Positions 38,340 through 48,231 of a stretch of DNA of 64,000 nt are shown here, in pieces. A model generated the notes under the pieces. The model was not told the DNA's origin, ran no database searches, and was given only the letters and a program-made list of their open reading frames with translations. Source of the stretch: Natranaeroarchaeum sulfidigenes (GTDB lineage: Archaea > Halobacteriota > Halobacteria > Halobacteriales > Natronoarchaeaceae); assembly GCF_017094485.1 (NCBI RefSeq), contig NZ_CP064786.1, forward strand, positions 2,732,788 to 2,796,787, given 5' to 3'. Positions within the stretch are counted from its first letter, which is position 1. Each line of letters opens with the position of its first letter. Position numbers and translations under genes: made by a program.

Positions 38340-40529
38340 TTAGCGGTGAATGCTTCGCGTCAGCGTAAAAACGAACAATCCAATCATGAACGCACCGACA
38401 AAACCTTGGCTGGCTGCAACAAAGCTTTGAACCTCAGAGAACGGATCTGTATCAACGCCGAGGATAATTGCATTAAATGACTGAAAGCTAAAGAGGAGAT
38501 AGCCAAACGTTGAATCGGTTGGCGAGTTATCTAACATCATCATATAGACGATCGCATACAGGCACACGATGACCAGCGAGAATGACAGCGTCCGATACGG
38601 CTTCTCTCCATAGCCACAACTGAGGGCCAACAGCCAGTTCAGCGTCGCGGCACCGAGAGAGCGAATACGTGAACCTAAACGCTCGGAACTGTTGAGCGCG
38701 CGCTTGATGTGTACGTTCCGTCTATATGTCATCTCAAGTACAAAGAACGCTGATGCGGCACGACTATCACCAACCTTATTTGCGCCGTTTTTGGCTTTGA
38801 GATAGGTCGTCTCTAGAGTCGGTGCGTGTCTAATGTCCGCCCACATACGGTCCAGGGCCCGTCGCGGGTAACTGAATCCTTTTTTCACCTTTGAAATCAA
38901 TGACACTTCCTGTTGTGGCTTCTTCCGTCGTGACTTTCCCGTCTCCTGTTCGTGATGGCTAGAAACCTCTTCGGTGCCTTCTCGCTCCCCCAATGCAAAC
39001 CGGCTTGCCTCCATATGGGACTCAAACTCTTTTTGCCCGGCAAAGGTGTGTAAATCCCACTCTGGGGCCAAAGCGTAATGGTATCTGGAAAAATCGAATC
39101 CTTCGAACGCAGTTTTTGAGATGAGCAACCGGTTGAACGGCGTTGTTGTTTCAAGATGTAGGTCAATATCGCCGAGTATGGCTTCCCGGAAATTGTAGTA
39201 GACCTTGTTTCCGTCACGTTGCCTAATGCGACCCTCACGGATTTCCGTTCCTTCACAATACAGTGTTAACTCGCCAGACTGCGGTTTAATATTTACAATT
39301 TCTGCAGTTTCGATTTCTGCTCGCCTGAAAAGCGGTGCTTGTGCGAACACTGTTTCTCGGAACCGAGTTAAGTGCTCAAATTTCCCGTCTCGGAAATCGG
39401 CGTTATCAAGGAACTGTGCGTGTTCGAAGTATGCTTCGGCGAAAAAAGACGCATCCATGAACCGTCCAAGGCCGTGAAACTCAGTCCAACGGAAATCTGC
39501 GATATCCGTGAACGTACACTCAAAAAACTCTGCGTAGTCATCAAACACGACGCGCTGGAAGTAGGCATTCTCTTCGAACTCTGCATACGAGATGGATGCC
39601 TCGCCTTGGAACTGTGATAACTGGAATTTAGCCTTCCCGGTGAAAGTCATCTCCGAAAATGATGTTTCGTTCTTGAAAGTCACATTCTGGAAGTAGGCAT
39701 GCGATCTGAACTCGCCCTTTTTAAATAGCGCTTCGGCCTCGAAGGTTGCACCAAGAAAGCTCACTTGCTCATCAAAGATGGACTTCGAAAAGCGGGCTGT
39801 ATCTCCGAAAGTCGCCCCCTGAAACGTTGCCCGCTGGTGAAAGGAACTGAAAAAGAAATCAACGTAGTCCCCAAAGTCCGCATGCTGGAACTGGCAGCCA
39901 CGATGCCACTTCGTTTGACGGAACGTAATGCCATCTGCAATCGCCGCCCCGTACCAGTCCGCTTCGCGCTCAAACGTTGCGTATCTGAATGATGACTCTC
40001 CCTCAACCGACACATCCTGAAAACTAACGCTATCTTTGAACGTTGCATTCTTGCCTATAAAGCCGTCCGCAACGCGTATTCGATCCCACCGCGTTGGTTG
40101 GGTAAACGTTGAATTAGAGCAGTCGACTGTCCCGTCAACAGTAGCCTCGTCGAACTGGAGAGGTTGTTTTACCGTAGCACCCTCAATTGTCACATCACCT
40201 GCCACCTCAACGTGCCGGAGGTCAACCATCGCGTTTGTCCCTTTGTCAATAATTGCCTCACAGAGATCAATGTTCGGCAGATGTGCGCCGATAACTGGAG
40301 TAACCTCCGAATCCCCCGCGCCCAGCTCGTCTCGCAACTGATCGCTCACGGCTTGGTCGCTCACGCCGTATTCGGCACGTTCCGCTGGGGAGAGATGGAA
40401 CGCACAGCAGTCCGCCCCCTTAACGGACTCTCGTGGACACGACCATTGCTCGGCCACTGCTGCTGGCCGACCATTATGTCGTTCCCACTCTGTGGGAATA
40501 AATTCATATCCACATAGGTCGTCTGACAT
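38340..40529 (-). CDS. Pentapeptide-repeat protein fused to a two-TM ion-channel-like domain
   Basis: Protein of about 729 residues (ATG 40529; an ATG at 40535 adds two). After a short Cys-containing N-terminus (residues about 1-50), residues about 80-420 are a long run of phenylalanine-based pentapeptide-like repeats with a period near 11 residues (ATFGDTARFSKSIFDEQVSF), predicting a right-handed beta-helix. The last 110 residues have two membrane segments (LSFSLVIVCLYAIVYMMML and GFVGAFMIGLFVFTLTRSIH) around a pore-like loop (SFQSFNAIILGV). This is the 2TM-P layout of potassium-channel-type proteins, but I do not see a TxGYG filter. It sits at the membrane with a large soluble helix. It is divergent from a metallophosphoesterase gene, sharing a 53-base promoter gap. 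Confidence 0.75.
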   Translation of the reverse strand: MSDDLCGYEFIPTEWERHNGRPAAVAEQWSCPRESVKGADCCAFHLSPAERAEYGVSDQAVSDQLRDELGAGDSEVTPVIGAHLPNIDLCEAIIDKGTNAMVDLRHVEVAGDVTIEGATVKQPLQFDEATVDGTVDCSNSTFTQPTRWDRIRVADGFIGKNATFKDSVSFQDVSVEGESSFRYATFEREADWYGAAIADGITFRQTKWHRGCQFQHADFGDYVDFFFSSFHQRATFQGATFGDTARFSKSIFDEQVSFLGATFEAEALFKKGEFRSHAYFQNVTFKNETSFSEMTFTGKAKFQLSQFQGEASISYAEFEENAYFQRVVFDDYAEFFECTFTDIADFRWTEFHGLGRFMDASFFAEAYFEHAQFLDNADFRDGKFEHLTRFRETVFAQAPLFRRAEIETAEIVNIKPQSGELTLYCEGTEIREGRIRQRDGNKVYYNFREAILGDIDLHLETTTPFNRLLISKTAFEGFDFSRYHYALAPEWDLHTFAGQKEFESHMEASRFALGEREGTEEVSSHHEQETGKSRRKKPQQEVSLISKVKKGFSYPRRALDRMWADIRHAPTLETTYLKAKNGANKVGDSRAASAFFVLEMTYRRNVHIKRALNSSERLGSRIRSLGAATLNWLLALSCGYGEKPYRTLSFSLVIVCLYAIVYMMMLDNSPTDSTFGYLLFSFQSFNAIILGVDTDPFSEVQSFVAASQGFVGAFMIGLFVFTLTRSIHR

Positions 40530-40588
40530 ACGCAACCAATCATTTGACGATTACAAAGCTTCTTTATTAACGCTTTCGTACCACGAGT

Positions 40589-41350
40589 ATGACAGTCGCT
40601 ATCCTCTCGGATATTCATATGCGAGACGGCTATGTCGAAGAAATCACACAGGAGCTGCGGGCTGTGCTGGCAGAACTTGAACGTCATAACCCGGAGCATG
40701 CATTCGTCCTCGGGGATCTTATCGAAGACGGGGACTCTGTCGCCATAGATCGCGAAAATGTCCGTCGCGTCCACACACTCCTTTCTGAATGGTCAGTTCC
40801 GGTGACCTATTTGCTCGGTAACCACGATGTCGAACACCTCGAAAAAAACAAACTTGGCCATATACTCGACCAACAACAGTTCTACGGCGTGGTTGAGAGT
40901 GGAGAGACGACCTTTGTCTATCTCGATACCGCATACGAGGAACTAGGCGGAGCTATGGGTCGCATCGGTGGGGAACAACTCCAGTGGCTCGAAACACAAC
41001 TTGAGTCATTGTCCGACGTGATCCTACTTACCCACCATCCTGTCGGTGATTTCGATCTTGCGGAGAACGAGTGGTTTGCGGATTATCCTGAACGTGCCTA
41101 TCTCTGGGAACGAAAGGAAGTACTCGAAATCCTCTCTCACTGCGATGGCGTTCACGGCACCATTAGCGGTCATATCCACCAGACCGAACACACCGAGTTC
41201 TGGGGGGTTTCTCACGTCTCGATCAATGCATTCAGCAAAGAACTTCCGGACAAACCACTGACCGGTACATACGGCCTACTCTCTACCGATAGAACGCACG
41301 AGATATCTATCCAGACGCGTGCTGACGATGGCGTTTCATATTTGTTATAA
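40589..41350 (+). CDS. Calcineurin-like metallophosphoesterase
   Basis: Dinuclear-metal phosphoesterase of 253 residues. All family motifs are present in order: SDIHMRD (Asp8, His10), LGDLIEDGD, LLGNHDVEH, LTHHPVGD and ISGHIHQTEH. The substrate cannot be told; relatives hydrolyse cyclic nucleotides, phosphodiesters or nucleic acids. No signal peptide is visible, so it is cytoplasmic. It is divergent from the pentapeptide-channel gene with about 53 bases between starts, which suggests shared control and perhaps a functional link. Confidence 0.88.
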   Translation: MTVAILSDIHMRDGYVEEITQELRAVLAELERHNPEHAFVLGDLIEDGDSVAIDRENVRRVHTLLSEWSVPVTYLLGNHDVEHLEKNKLGHILDQQQFYGVVESGETTFVYLDTAYEELGGAMGRIGGEQLQWLETQLESLSDVILLTHHPVGDFDLAENEWFADYPERAYLWERKEVLEILSHCDGVHGTISGHIHQTEHTEFWGVSHVSINAFSKELPDKPLTGTYGLLSTDRTHEISIQTRADDGVSYLL

Positions 41351-41476
41351 CTTCGCTGATAGAACGTGCGTGTTTGGTAACTGACTCGTATTAAATCGAA
41401 GATATTCATGAGATCGAAATTGCCAGCAATGTGACGCGAAGCTTCGGAGTAACCGACAAATGACTTACGACAGAGG

Positions 41477-41713
41477 AAAATCCCCGTCAATGCGCTGGAA
41501 GAGCTCATCGACAACACTGAGCGCAGCATTGATAAGGAAATCTACTCCATCTCGACGAAGACGCTTCCCGTCACCCAATCGAGAGACGTGAAGCTTGTCA
41601 TCGCCGACAAAAAGACTGACGAGGACGAGGAGAACCCAATCAAGTACCTCGTCACGAACAAGACCGACCACCTGTTTGTTCACTCAACAGCCGACGCTGA
41701 CGTGCAAAGCTGA
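41477..41713 (+). pseudogene. Transposase remnant
   Basis: A frame open from about 41477 to a TGA at 41711 reads NALEELIDNTERSIDKEIYS, then RDVKLVIADKKTDEDEENPI and KYLVTNKTDHLF. This resembles the part of haloarchaeal IS4/IS701-like transposases just before the YxxRWxIE box. Neither the start nor the catalytic end is present. It lies between the phosphoesterase and the second recombinase, marking a former insertion. Confidence 0.6.
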
Positions 41714-41717
41714 GTGA

Positions 41718-42719
41718 TTAGACGTTATCGAGGTAGGAACGTCGCTGTTCCAATTTCACCTCCTCGGATCGGCGGTCGTAGTGTTTCTCTAGAACTTTTC
41801 TACTCACATCCATCCGATCACCGACGACTTCGGTCGGCACGTCTTCGGTGAGGAAGTGAGTGATACTTCCTCGGCGAACTGCGTGAGGAGTCACCGCTTC
41901 GGGACACTTCTCATCCTTATTTTCTTTACAACCCGGACACTCCTTGTCGAGTAAGCAGGGAGCCGTGATGATGTAGATGTACCGGCGCATGCTGCTTCGA
42001 GAGAGTCGGCCCTGATTACTCGTCAATAACGGCTCCCGATTAGCATCATCAGTCCGGTCGGTGCGTACGGTATCGATATAGTCTTCGAGTAGGTCTGCGA
42101 GGTCGGCTGAGATGGCCACGAGGCGCTCACCACCAGATCCATTTTTTAGCGGAGTACCTGTCTCAGGTCGATGTTTCAGCCTCAGGAACTCCTCTTCAAG
42201 ATCGGCATCTCGCAGATCAATGGCTCTGGCAGCACCGATACGAAGTCCTGTCTCCCACAGTAGGGCGAGCAGGACATGTTTGTTCGACGCGTAGTGGAAA
42301 TTCGAGAGATGCAGCAGTATCTCCTCTGCTTCCTCGTGTTCTAACAACTCATCGCGTTGTTGCTCCTCCCGAGGCACCTGTGGCACGAGGACTTTGGTGT
42401 GGAGCTTCGAATCAACTGCCTCGATCGAACCGCACCAGCGGAGAAACACACGGATCGTGCACATCTGCGTCTGGAGCGAGACAGCGTTGAGATCGCCGTC
42501 TTCCTTTCGCCAGAGGCGATACTCGTGAATGTCACGCCCCGTGAGGTCGTTCATGTTGTCGATACCCTCCACGTCACACCAGCGAACGAAGTGGTTGGTT
42601 CGGTATCGGTGGCCTTGAACCGTCTTCTCCATCGCCTGGGACGCTTTGTGTTCAAGATACAGTTGCTGCGCAGTACTCGGATCGATCGGATCCAGCTCGT
42701 TATTTTCGTCTTCTACCAT
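41718..42719 (-). CDS. Tyrosine recombinase/integrase
   Basis: Integrase of 333 residues from ATG 42719 (an ATG at 42737 adds six). The N-terminal SAM-like domain (STAQQLYLEHKASQAMEKTV, then HRYRTNHFVRWCDVEGIDNM) precedes the catalytic domain with Arg in WETGLRIGAARAIDL, the HAVRRGSITH box and the final SRKVLEKHYDRRSEE carrying the Tyr. A Cys-rich insert (PCLLDKECPGCKENKDEKCP) lies before the HxxR box, as in the recombinase at the left edge. It stands at the boundary between the accessory DNA and the GC-rich chromosomal segment. No tRNA gene is next to it. Confidence 0.92.
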   Translation of the reverse strand: MVEDENNELDPIDPSTAQQLYLEHKASQAMEKTVQGHRYRTNHFVRWCDVEGIDNMNDLTGRDIHEYRLWRKEDGDLNAVSLQTQMCTIRVFLRWCGSIEAVDSKLHTKVLVPQVPREEQQRDELLEHEEAEEILLHLSNFHYASNKHVLLALLWETGLRIGAARAIDLRDADLEEEFLRLKHRPETGTPLKNGSGGERLVAISADLADLLEDYIDTVRTDRTDDANREPLLTSNQGRLSRSSMRRYIYIITAPCLLDKECPGCKENKDEKCPEAVTPHAVRRGSITHFLTEDVPTEVVGDRMDVSRKVLEKHYDRRSEEVKLEQRRSYLDNV

Positions 42720-42737
42720 GGGTAATCTTGGAATCAC

Positions 42738-43230
42738 AGATCAGAGGAAACCACCTGACTGCGGCCGATTCCAAGAAGCGTTCAGCACCTGAACGGACCT
42801 GTAATCCTGCTGATTCCTTTCCGCGTTGGCCCATCAATAATTTTACCCGTTTCAAGCCGGATAGAAATGGACCTTTCACTCGCTTAGACCGGCGAAAATC
42901 GGCAATACCTGTCTTTGAGAATCGGACTGCTAAGTTTGTTCGGGCATTATCTTTGACAGCACCCCGCGCCCTCTATCGATGGGGGTTAGCCGAAACCGGG
43001 AGGCGGTCTGGGTGTTGGAACTCGTCACCGAGAGAAACGAGTTTCCCTTCCTGCCGGTACTGTGGAGCTACCGTCTCAGAGGAGTCCAGCGGGTGTTCGA
43101 TGATGAGGATCACGTCGCCCCCGGTCCCGAGTGCGGGACCAGCCGTGAGTGGCCCGAGACGTATCGGGGGCCGGAGACCCCGCTCCACGAGAACGCAAGG
43201 GCTATCCTGTGTACTCCGTAACCAACGGCT
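42738..43230. other. Non-coding stretch with no recognisable gene
   Basis: About 490 bases between the integrase and the AEC transporter. Short frames exist on both strands but none reads like a haloarchaeal protein. I found no tRNA, no RNase P or SRP RNA motifs and no clear repeats. It may hold the attachment site of the neighbouring integrase, but I cannot locate one. Confidence 0.4.
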
Positions 43231-44148
43231 GTGGAACTGGTCGTCGCGTTGCTGTCGATGCTCGCCATCCTGGGAGTCGGGGCCAGTGCGCGATACGTAG
43301 GACTGTTCACACCGTCGCGCCGCGAAGTCGTGAACGCGATCGCGTACTACGTCGCGCTCCCCGCGCTGATCTTCTCGGCGACCACAGCACAACCCCTCTC
43401 GGACGTTGTCTCGACGCGGTTAGTCGTCGGCGTGTCCGTAGCAATGCTTGCGGCGATCGGTATCGCGTGGCTCGTCCATCGGCGTGAGTCGGACATGGAG
43501 GTCCGAAGCGTGGCGACCGTCCAGTCCTATCACAGCAACTTCGGGTATCTGGGGATTCCAGTCGTCGCGATTGCGTTTGGCGACCTGGCAACCGCGCGAG
43601 CAGGGCTGATACTCGGGATCGGCTCGTTGATTCAAATCGCCGCGACAGTAACCGTGTTGTCGACGTTGACCGGCGCAGCCGCATCGCTCCGGGAAGAGAT
43701 CCGAAACGTCCTACTGAACCCGGTCATCCTGACACTAATTCTCGGCTTGTCGGTCTCGGCTGCTGGGCTATCAGTACCGACAACACCGGCAACGGTGATC
43801 GAGCGCATCGGCGACACCGCCCTGCCACTGGCACTTCTCGTCGTCGGTGCCACCTTTACTGTCCAGGCCGGAACGCTTCGATACCGGACGCTCGCGACGG
43901 TGATCGCGGTCAAGGTTCTGGTGATGCCCGCCATCGCTCTGGCAGTCTTTGTGCTCGTCGGTGCTGACGCCGCCACGGTCCGCGCTGGCGTCGTAATGTT
44001 TGCGATGCCGACCGCCGTCTCGACGTACGTGTTCGCCGTCGAACTCGGCGGCAACCGCCACGTCGCGTCGCTGAACGTGGTCGCGACAACTGTCGTCTCA
44101 ATCGCTTCGCTTTTGCTTGTCATCGAGTTGCTCACTGCACTGACCTGA
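43231..44148 (+). CDS. AEC (auxin efflux carrier) family transporter
   Basis: Membrane carrier of 305 residues starting at GTG 43231, with about ten hydrophobic segments in two blocks of five (for example VVALLSMLAILGVGASARYV and ALPLALLVVGATFTV). The conserved crossing regions AYYVALPALIF and SYHSNFGYLGIPVV are typical of the AEC family. Bacterial and archaeal members export or import organic acids and similar anions; the substrate here is unknown. Confidence 0.85.
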   Translation: MELVVALLSMLAILGVGASARYVGLFTPSRREVVNAIAYYVALPALIFSATTAQPLSDVVSTRLVVGVSVAMLAAIGIAWLVHRRESDMEVRSVATVQSYHSNFGYLGIPVVAIAFGDLATARAGLILGIGSLIQIAATVTVLSTLTGAAASLREEIRNVLLNPVILTLILGLSVSAAGLSVPTTPATVIERIGDTALPLALLVVGATFTVQAGTLRYRTLATVIAVKVLVMPAIALAVFVLVGADAATVRAGVVMFAMPTAVSTYVFAVELGGNRHVASLNVVATTVVSIASLLLVIELLTALT

Positions 44149-44215
44149 CGGTGTTGTGTGACCGGTTGAGGATCAGTGAGTATCGCTGCCGATCCGGGGT
44201 TGTGTGACAGCGAGT

Positions 44216-44647
44216 TCACTCACAGATCTCCGTCTCGGCCTCGTAAAAATAGGTTACGTCGAGATCCCACTGACCCGACGTCACCGCGGCAGTGTTGTCG
44301 AGATAGATGTAGTACCGACCCTCCATCTCTGCGGTGATCCGTCGTTCGATCCGTTCGGCGACATCAGTCTCCAGCACGAGATCACCGCTGGGATCCTCGA
44401 CGCGCAATAGGGGTCGCGCACCGTCGTCCGTCCGGATAGCGAGGATATCCAATTCGTGACCGGCTTCCTCGATTTCGGCTCGGACGGTCCACGTCTGACC
44501 AGCGCCGACCGTCTCCCACTCATCGTATATTGTTTCTGAAAGTTCTTCTGTTTCGGTCCGACACTCGTCGTCGGATGACCCTGTACACCCCGCCAGTACT
44601 GCCCCACCCGAAACGGCGACTGCGGTGAGATAATTACGTCGATTCAC
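44216..44647 (-). CDS. Tat-exported lipoprotein of unknown function
   Basis: Protein of 143 residues. The start is GTG 44647, giving NRRNYLTAVAVSGGAVLAGC: a twin-arginine motif, a hydrophobic core and a lipobox (LAGC). It should be exported folded and lipid-anchored. The mature part (TVRAEIEEAGHELDILAIRT, RRITAEMEGRYYIYLDNTAA) has the pattern of a small beta-sandwich domain seen in secreted haloarchaeal proteins. The frame is open to 44854, but the upstream part is Tyr/Ile-rich and not protein-like. A TATA-rich stretch lies around 44755-44770. Confidence 0.75.
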   Translation of the reverse strand: MNRRNYLTAVAVSGGAVLAGCTGSSDDECRTETEELSETIYDEWETVGAGQTWTVRAEIEEAGHELDILAIRTDDGARPLLRVEDPSGDLVLETDVAERIERRITAEMEGRYYIYLDNTAAVTSGQWDLDVTYFYEAETEICE

Positions 44648-45007
44648 GGCCCCCAACTCCCAGTTAGCAGTGTATATGTCTTCTGTTGTCGTCGCTCTAG
44701 ATTTCGGTGTGAGGGTATCACAGGCCGTGTTTACTTGTTGTTTTATCACTATGACTATAATATAATATATGACATGAGTAGTGTAGTAATAGATGTTGTC
44801 CAAGTATCTACCGGGCGCACAGTTCATGACGGTTGTCAGTAGCCGGGTCCGCATCGCCGCTCCCGCGCGTCAAGGAGTTCCTTCATTTGCAACTCGAAAA
44901 CGGAACTGGTGAGACTTACAGCGGATCACCCCCCAATTCCCTGACTATGAAAATCACCCAACCCAAGTAAGTACTATGAATAATTATTTAGTATAGCACC
45001 ACTATCC

Positions 45008-45121
45008 GAGAGCGTCGTCGTAATCACTGGAGCAGGATCGGGGATGAGGCGATAGATGGCACACGAGTGAGCCGACGCAGGGGCAAACGTCGTTGCGGTC
45101 GACGTCGGTGGCGGCTGGCTA
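45008..45121 (+). pseudogene. Short-chain dehydrogenase N-terminal remnant
   Basis: In one frame the sequence reads SVVVITGAGSGMRR, stop, MAHE, stop, ADAGANVVAVDVG. This is the NAD(P)-binding start of a short-chain dehydrogenase (TGxxxGIG and the NVVxxDV strand) broken by two in-frame stop codons (at about 45053 and 45065). Nothing of the catalytic YxxxK part remains. The rest of 44648-45294 contains no gene that I can see. Confidence 0.65.
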
Positions 45122-45294
45122 GTCGACAGACCGTCCTCGTATGGCGGCGTGTCCCGTTTTCCGGCCGTGGGGGATTAAGTGTGATATCGTGGTAGGTGAA
45201 GTCGAGAACGTCCGGGAACGCTGGCACAGATCCGACCTCTCCCCCCTGCGCAGATGCACAGGCATACGACGAGATTGCGGACGAAGAGATCACC

Positions 45295-48126
45295 GTGTCA
45301 CGTACAAATGTCAATGCTATCCCCGAGCAGGACGCTTCCGAGCGCTGGCACTCCCAAGAGATCGGCGTAGTCTACGACGCCCTGAATACTGACGAGGACG
45401 GACTGGCGGGCGACGAGGCCCAGCGTCGGCTCGACGAGTACGGCCCCAACGAGATCGAGAGCGAAGAAGGGGTCTCACTGTTGCAGATCTTCATCAACCA
45501 GTACAAACCGGCACTAATCTGGGTGCTGATCGTCGCTGCAGCGGTGATGGCGATCGTGGGGCACACGATCGACGCTGGGGTTATCGCCGGTGTGATCGTG
45601 TTCATCACTGTCTTCGGCTTCCTACAGGATTACCGCGCCGAGCAGAGCATTCAGGCGCTTCAGGAGATGTCGACGACGTACGCGCTCGTCAGACGGGGGG
45701 GCGAGAAGACCGAGATCGACGCGACGAAGGTCGTCCCCGGCGACGTAATTTTCGTCGAGTCGGGCGACATCGTGCCCGCGGACGCTCGCATCGTCGAGGA
45801 GTCAAACCTGAGAGTCGACGAGGGGGCGCTGACAGGTGAAAGCGTCGGTGTCTCGAAGGAGGTCGGTCAGATCGACCAAGAGACTGCGCTCGCCGAGCGC
45901 AAGAACATGCTGTTCAAGGACACGGTCGTCCAGCGCGGGTCGGGAACCGCGGTGGTCGTCGAGACCGGGCCCGAATCCGAGATCGGCCAGATCGCGACGG
46001 CCCTCGAAGAGGCCGAGGAGCGCGACACGCCATTCGAGGCCGAGATGGACCGCCTGGGCAAGATCATCGCGGCGGGTGTGATCGGCGCGGTTGCGGTCAT
46101 CGCGATCAGCGAACTGGTGATCGGCGACACCCCGCCGCTGCAGGTCTTCCTGACGGCAGTCGGCATCGCCGTCTCCGCGGTTCCCGAAGGGTTGCCAGCA
46201 GTCGTCACACTCTCGCTCGCCCTTGGGGCAAGGCGGATGGCCGAGCAAAACGCGCTCGTCCGCCGGCTCCCTATCGTCGAGGCACTGGGATCGGTCGACG
46301 TCATCTGTACGGACAAGACCGGCACACTCACCGAGGAGGAGATGACCGTCCAGCGGATCGTCGCCAACCGTGAGACCTACGAGGTGACGGGAACCGGCTA
46401 CGACACCGACGGCGAGTTCCTCCACGAGGGCGACCCCATCGACGACGAGCGCGTGGCCGAGGTGTTGCGGTGTGGAATGTTGTGCAACAACGTCGACGTC
46501 GGGCTCCGGGAACGAGACTCGGACCGTACCGATGCCCTGGTCGAGGATGGTGCGGCGGGCGATGGCGAGAACGCTGACGTCGAACGGACCTACCTCGGCG
46601 ATCCGACGGAGATTTCGCTCTTCGTCGCCGCCCAGAAGGCCGGCTTCGACCACGAGACACTTGCCGAGGAGTACCCTCGTACCGGCGAGATCGACTTCAC
46701 GTCGGCGCGCAAGCGGATGACGACCGTGCACCGGACGGCGGACGGTGACGCCGTCGCCTACATGAAGGGTGCGCCAGAGACCGTAGTCGAGCGGTGTGAC
46801 CGGGAACTGGTCGACGGTGAACTCGTCGAGCTGACCGACGAGCGACGGGCCGAGATCGAAGCGAAGAATGAGTCGTTCGCCGAGGACGCCCTCCGCGTGA
46901 TGGGCTTTGCCTACCGGCCGGAGGTCCCCGACGAACAGATCCAGACGCCGAACGAGGAGCTCGAACAGTCCATGGTCTTTCTCGGCCTGCAGGGGATGCT
47001 CGACCCACCACGTCCGGAGGTTCCGGGCGCTATCACGGGCTGTCTCGACGCCGGCATCAACGTGGTGATGATCACCGGCGACAACGCAGTCACCGCCCGC
47101 GCCGTCGGCAAGGAGGTCGGGCTCCGGTCGACGCGGGTGATCACTGGACCCGAACTAGAGGAGATGAGCGACGAGAAGCTACGGGAGATGGTCGACGACG
47201 TCGACATTTTCGCCCGGACGTCGCCGGACCACAAGACGCGCATCCTCCAGACGTTGCAGGCGAAGGGCCACACCGTCGCGATGACGGGCGACGGCGTCAA
47301 CGACGCGCCCGCTGTCAAGAACGCCGACGTCGGCGTGGCGATGGGCATCCGGGGCACGGACGTCACCGAACAGGCCTCCGACATCGTCCTGCTCGACGAC
47401 AACTTTGCGACGATCCGCAACGCCGTCCGGGGCGGCCGGCGGATCTTCGACAACGTCCGCAAGTTCGTCAACTACCTCCTGTCGGGTAACGGCGGCGAGG
47501 TGACGATGATATTCACGGGGACGCTCGCGGGACTCGGACTGGTCATCACGCCGATTCAGGTCCTCTGGATCAACGTCGTCACCGACGGTATCCCCGCGCT
47601 CACGATGGGCGTCGATCCCGCGGCGGAGGACATCATGGAGCGTGACCCGCGACCGCCCCAGGAGGGCGTCATTACGAGCCGGATTATGGCCTCGATCGTG
47701 GGTATCGCGCTCTTCATGACGGTTTGCCTGCTCCCGCTGTTCACGCTCAACTTGTACGGTGAGTTGATCCCAGGATACGACGTCACGGACGCCGTATTCG
47801 GCTGGAGCCCAGGGTACGACGTGGGGCGGGATCTCGCCCAGACGATGGTGTTCACCGGCTTCGTCGTCATGGAGATCGTACGGATCCAGGCGATCCGGTT
47901 CCGGTACGACCTCGGGCTCTTCTCGAACCCCTGGCTCGTCCTCGCCGTCGTCGTCGCGGTCACGCTCCAGTTACTCGTACTCTACACGCCTACCGGCCAG
48001 CTGTTATTCGACGTCGAACCGCTCCAGCTCGTTCACTGGGCCCAGATTCTTGTCTCGGCAGCGGTGTTCGCGCTGTTGATGGCGCTCTTCGTGAAAGTCC
48101 AGGATCAATACTTCGACCGGTACTGA
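45295..48126 (+). CDS. P-type cation-transporting ATPase, Ca2+/Na+-pump-like
   Basis: Ion pump of 943 residues from GTG 45295; a GTG at 45196 is possible, but the extra residues do not look like the family. In order: actuator TGES ([11 protein letters not shown]), the ion-binding [12 protein letters not shown], phosphorylated Asp340 in CTDKTGTLT, nucleotide-binding [19 protein letters not shown], and the hinge [21 protein letters not shown] split as TGDGVNDAP and [10 protein letters not shown]. About ten membrane segments are present, four after the hinge. PEGL and the C-terminal cation-ATPase domain place it in group P2 (Ca2+ or Na+ efflux). The metal is not certain. Confidence 0.9.
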   Translation: MSRTNVNAIPEQDASERWHSQEIGVVYDALNTDEDGLAGDEAQRRLDEYGPNEIESEEGVSLLQIFINQYKPALIWVLIVAAAVMAIVGHTIDAGVIAGVIVFITVFGFLQDYRAEQSIQALQEMSTTYALVRRGGEKTEIDATKVVPGDVIFVESGDIVPADARIVEESNLRVDEGALTGESVGVSKEVGQIDQETALAERKNMLFKDTVVQRGSGTAVVVETGPESEIGQIATALEEAEERDTPFEAEMDRLGKIIAAGVIGAVAVIAISELVIGDTPPLQVFLTAVGIAVSAVPEGLPAVVTLSLALGARRMAEQNALVRRLPIVEALGSVDVICTDKTGTLTEEEMTVQRIVANRETYEVTGTGYDTDGEFLHEGDPIDDERVAEVLRCGMLCNNVDVGLRERDSDRTDALVEDGAAGDGENADVERTYLGDPTEISLFVAAQKAGFDHETLAEEYPRTGEIDFTSARKRMTTVHRTADGDAVAYMKGAPETVVERCDRELVDGELVELTDERRAEIEAKNESFAEDALRVMGFAYRPEVPDEQIQTPNEELEQSMVFLGLQGMLDPPRPEVPGAITGCLDAGINVVMITGDNAVTARAVGKEVGLRSTRVITGPELEEMSDEKLREMVDDVDIFARTSPDHKTRILQTLQAKGHTVAMTGDGVNDAPAVKNADVGVAMGIRGTDVTEQASDIVLLDDNFATIRNAVRGGRRIFDNVRKFVNYLLSGNGGEVTMIFTGTLAGLGLVITPIQVLWINVVTDGIPALTMGVDPAAEDIMERDPRPPQEGVITSRIMASIVGIALFMTVCLLPLFTLNLYGELIPGYDVTDAVFGWSPGYDVGRDLAQTMVFTGFVVMEIVRIQAIRFRYDLGLFSNPWLVLAVVVAVTLQLLVLYTPTGQLLFDVEPLQLVHWAQILVSAAVFALLMALFVKVQDQYFDRY

Positions 48127-48208
48127 CGGCAAGCGATATTCGATTCCTGTCCCTGGGGAGTCACAGTCCCGGTATCAGGTTTTAGTTGGCTCCCGTGGTA
48201 TGCCACGA

Positions 48209-48226
48209 TGTCACAATAGTGTGACA
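48209..48226. promoter_or_regulatory. Perfect palindrome upstream of the DUF2267 gene
   Basis: TGTCACA-ATAG-TGTGACA has perfect 7-base arms and ends 5 bases before the ATG at 48232. In a nearly leaderless transcript this would cover the transcription start, fitting a repressor operator. A hairpin at the very 5' end of the mRNA is the alternative. Confidence 0.5.
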
Positions 48227-48231
48227 CAGCT

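Noticed and set aside
42979-43221. 80-codon plus-strand frame upstream of the AEC transporter
   Set aside because: Composition is not acidic haloarchaeal coding sequence and no motif is recognisable; the minus-strand alternatives are equally weak.
42738-43230. Possible tRNA or stable RNA gene serving as integrase attachment site
   Set aside because: No T-loop or cloverleaf, and none of the RNase P or SRP RNA core motifs, could be found.
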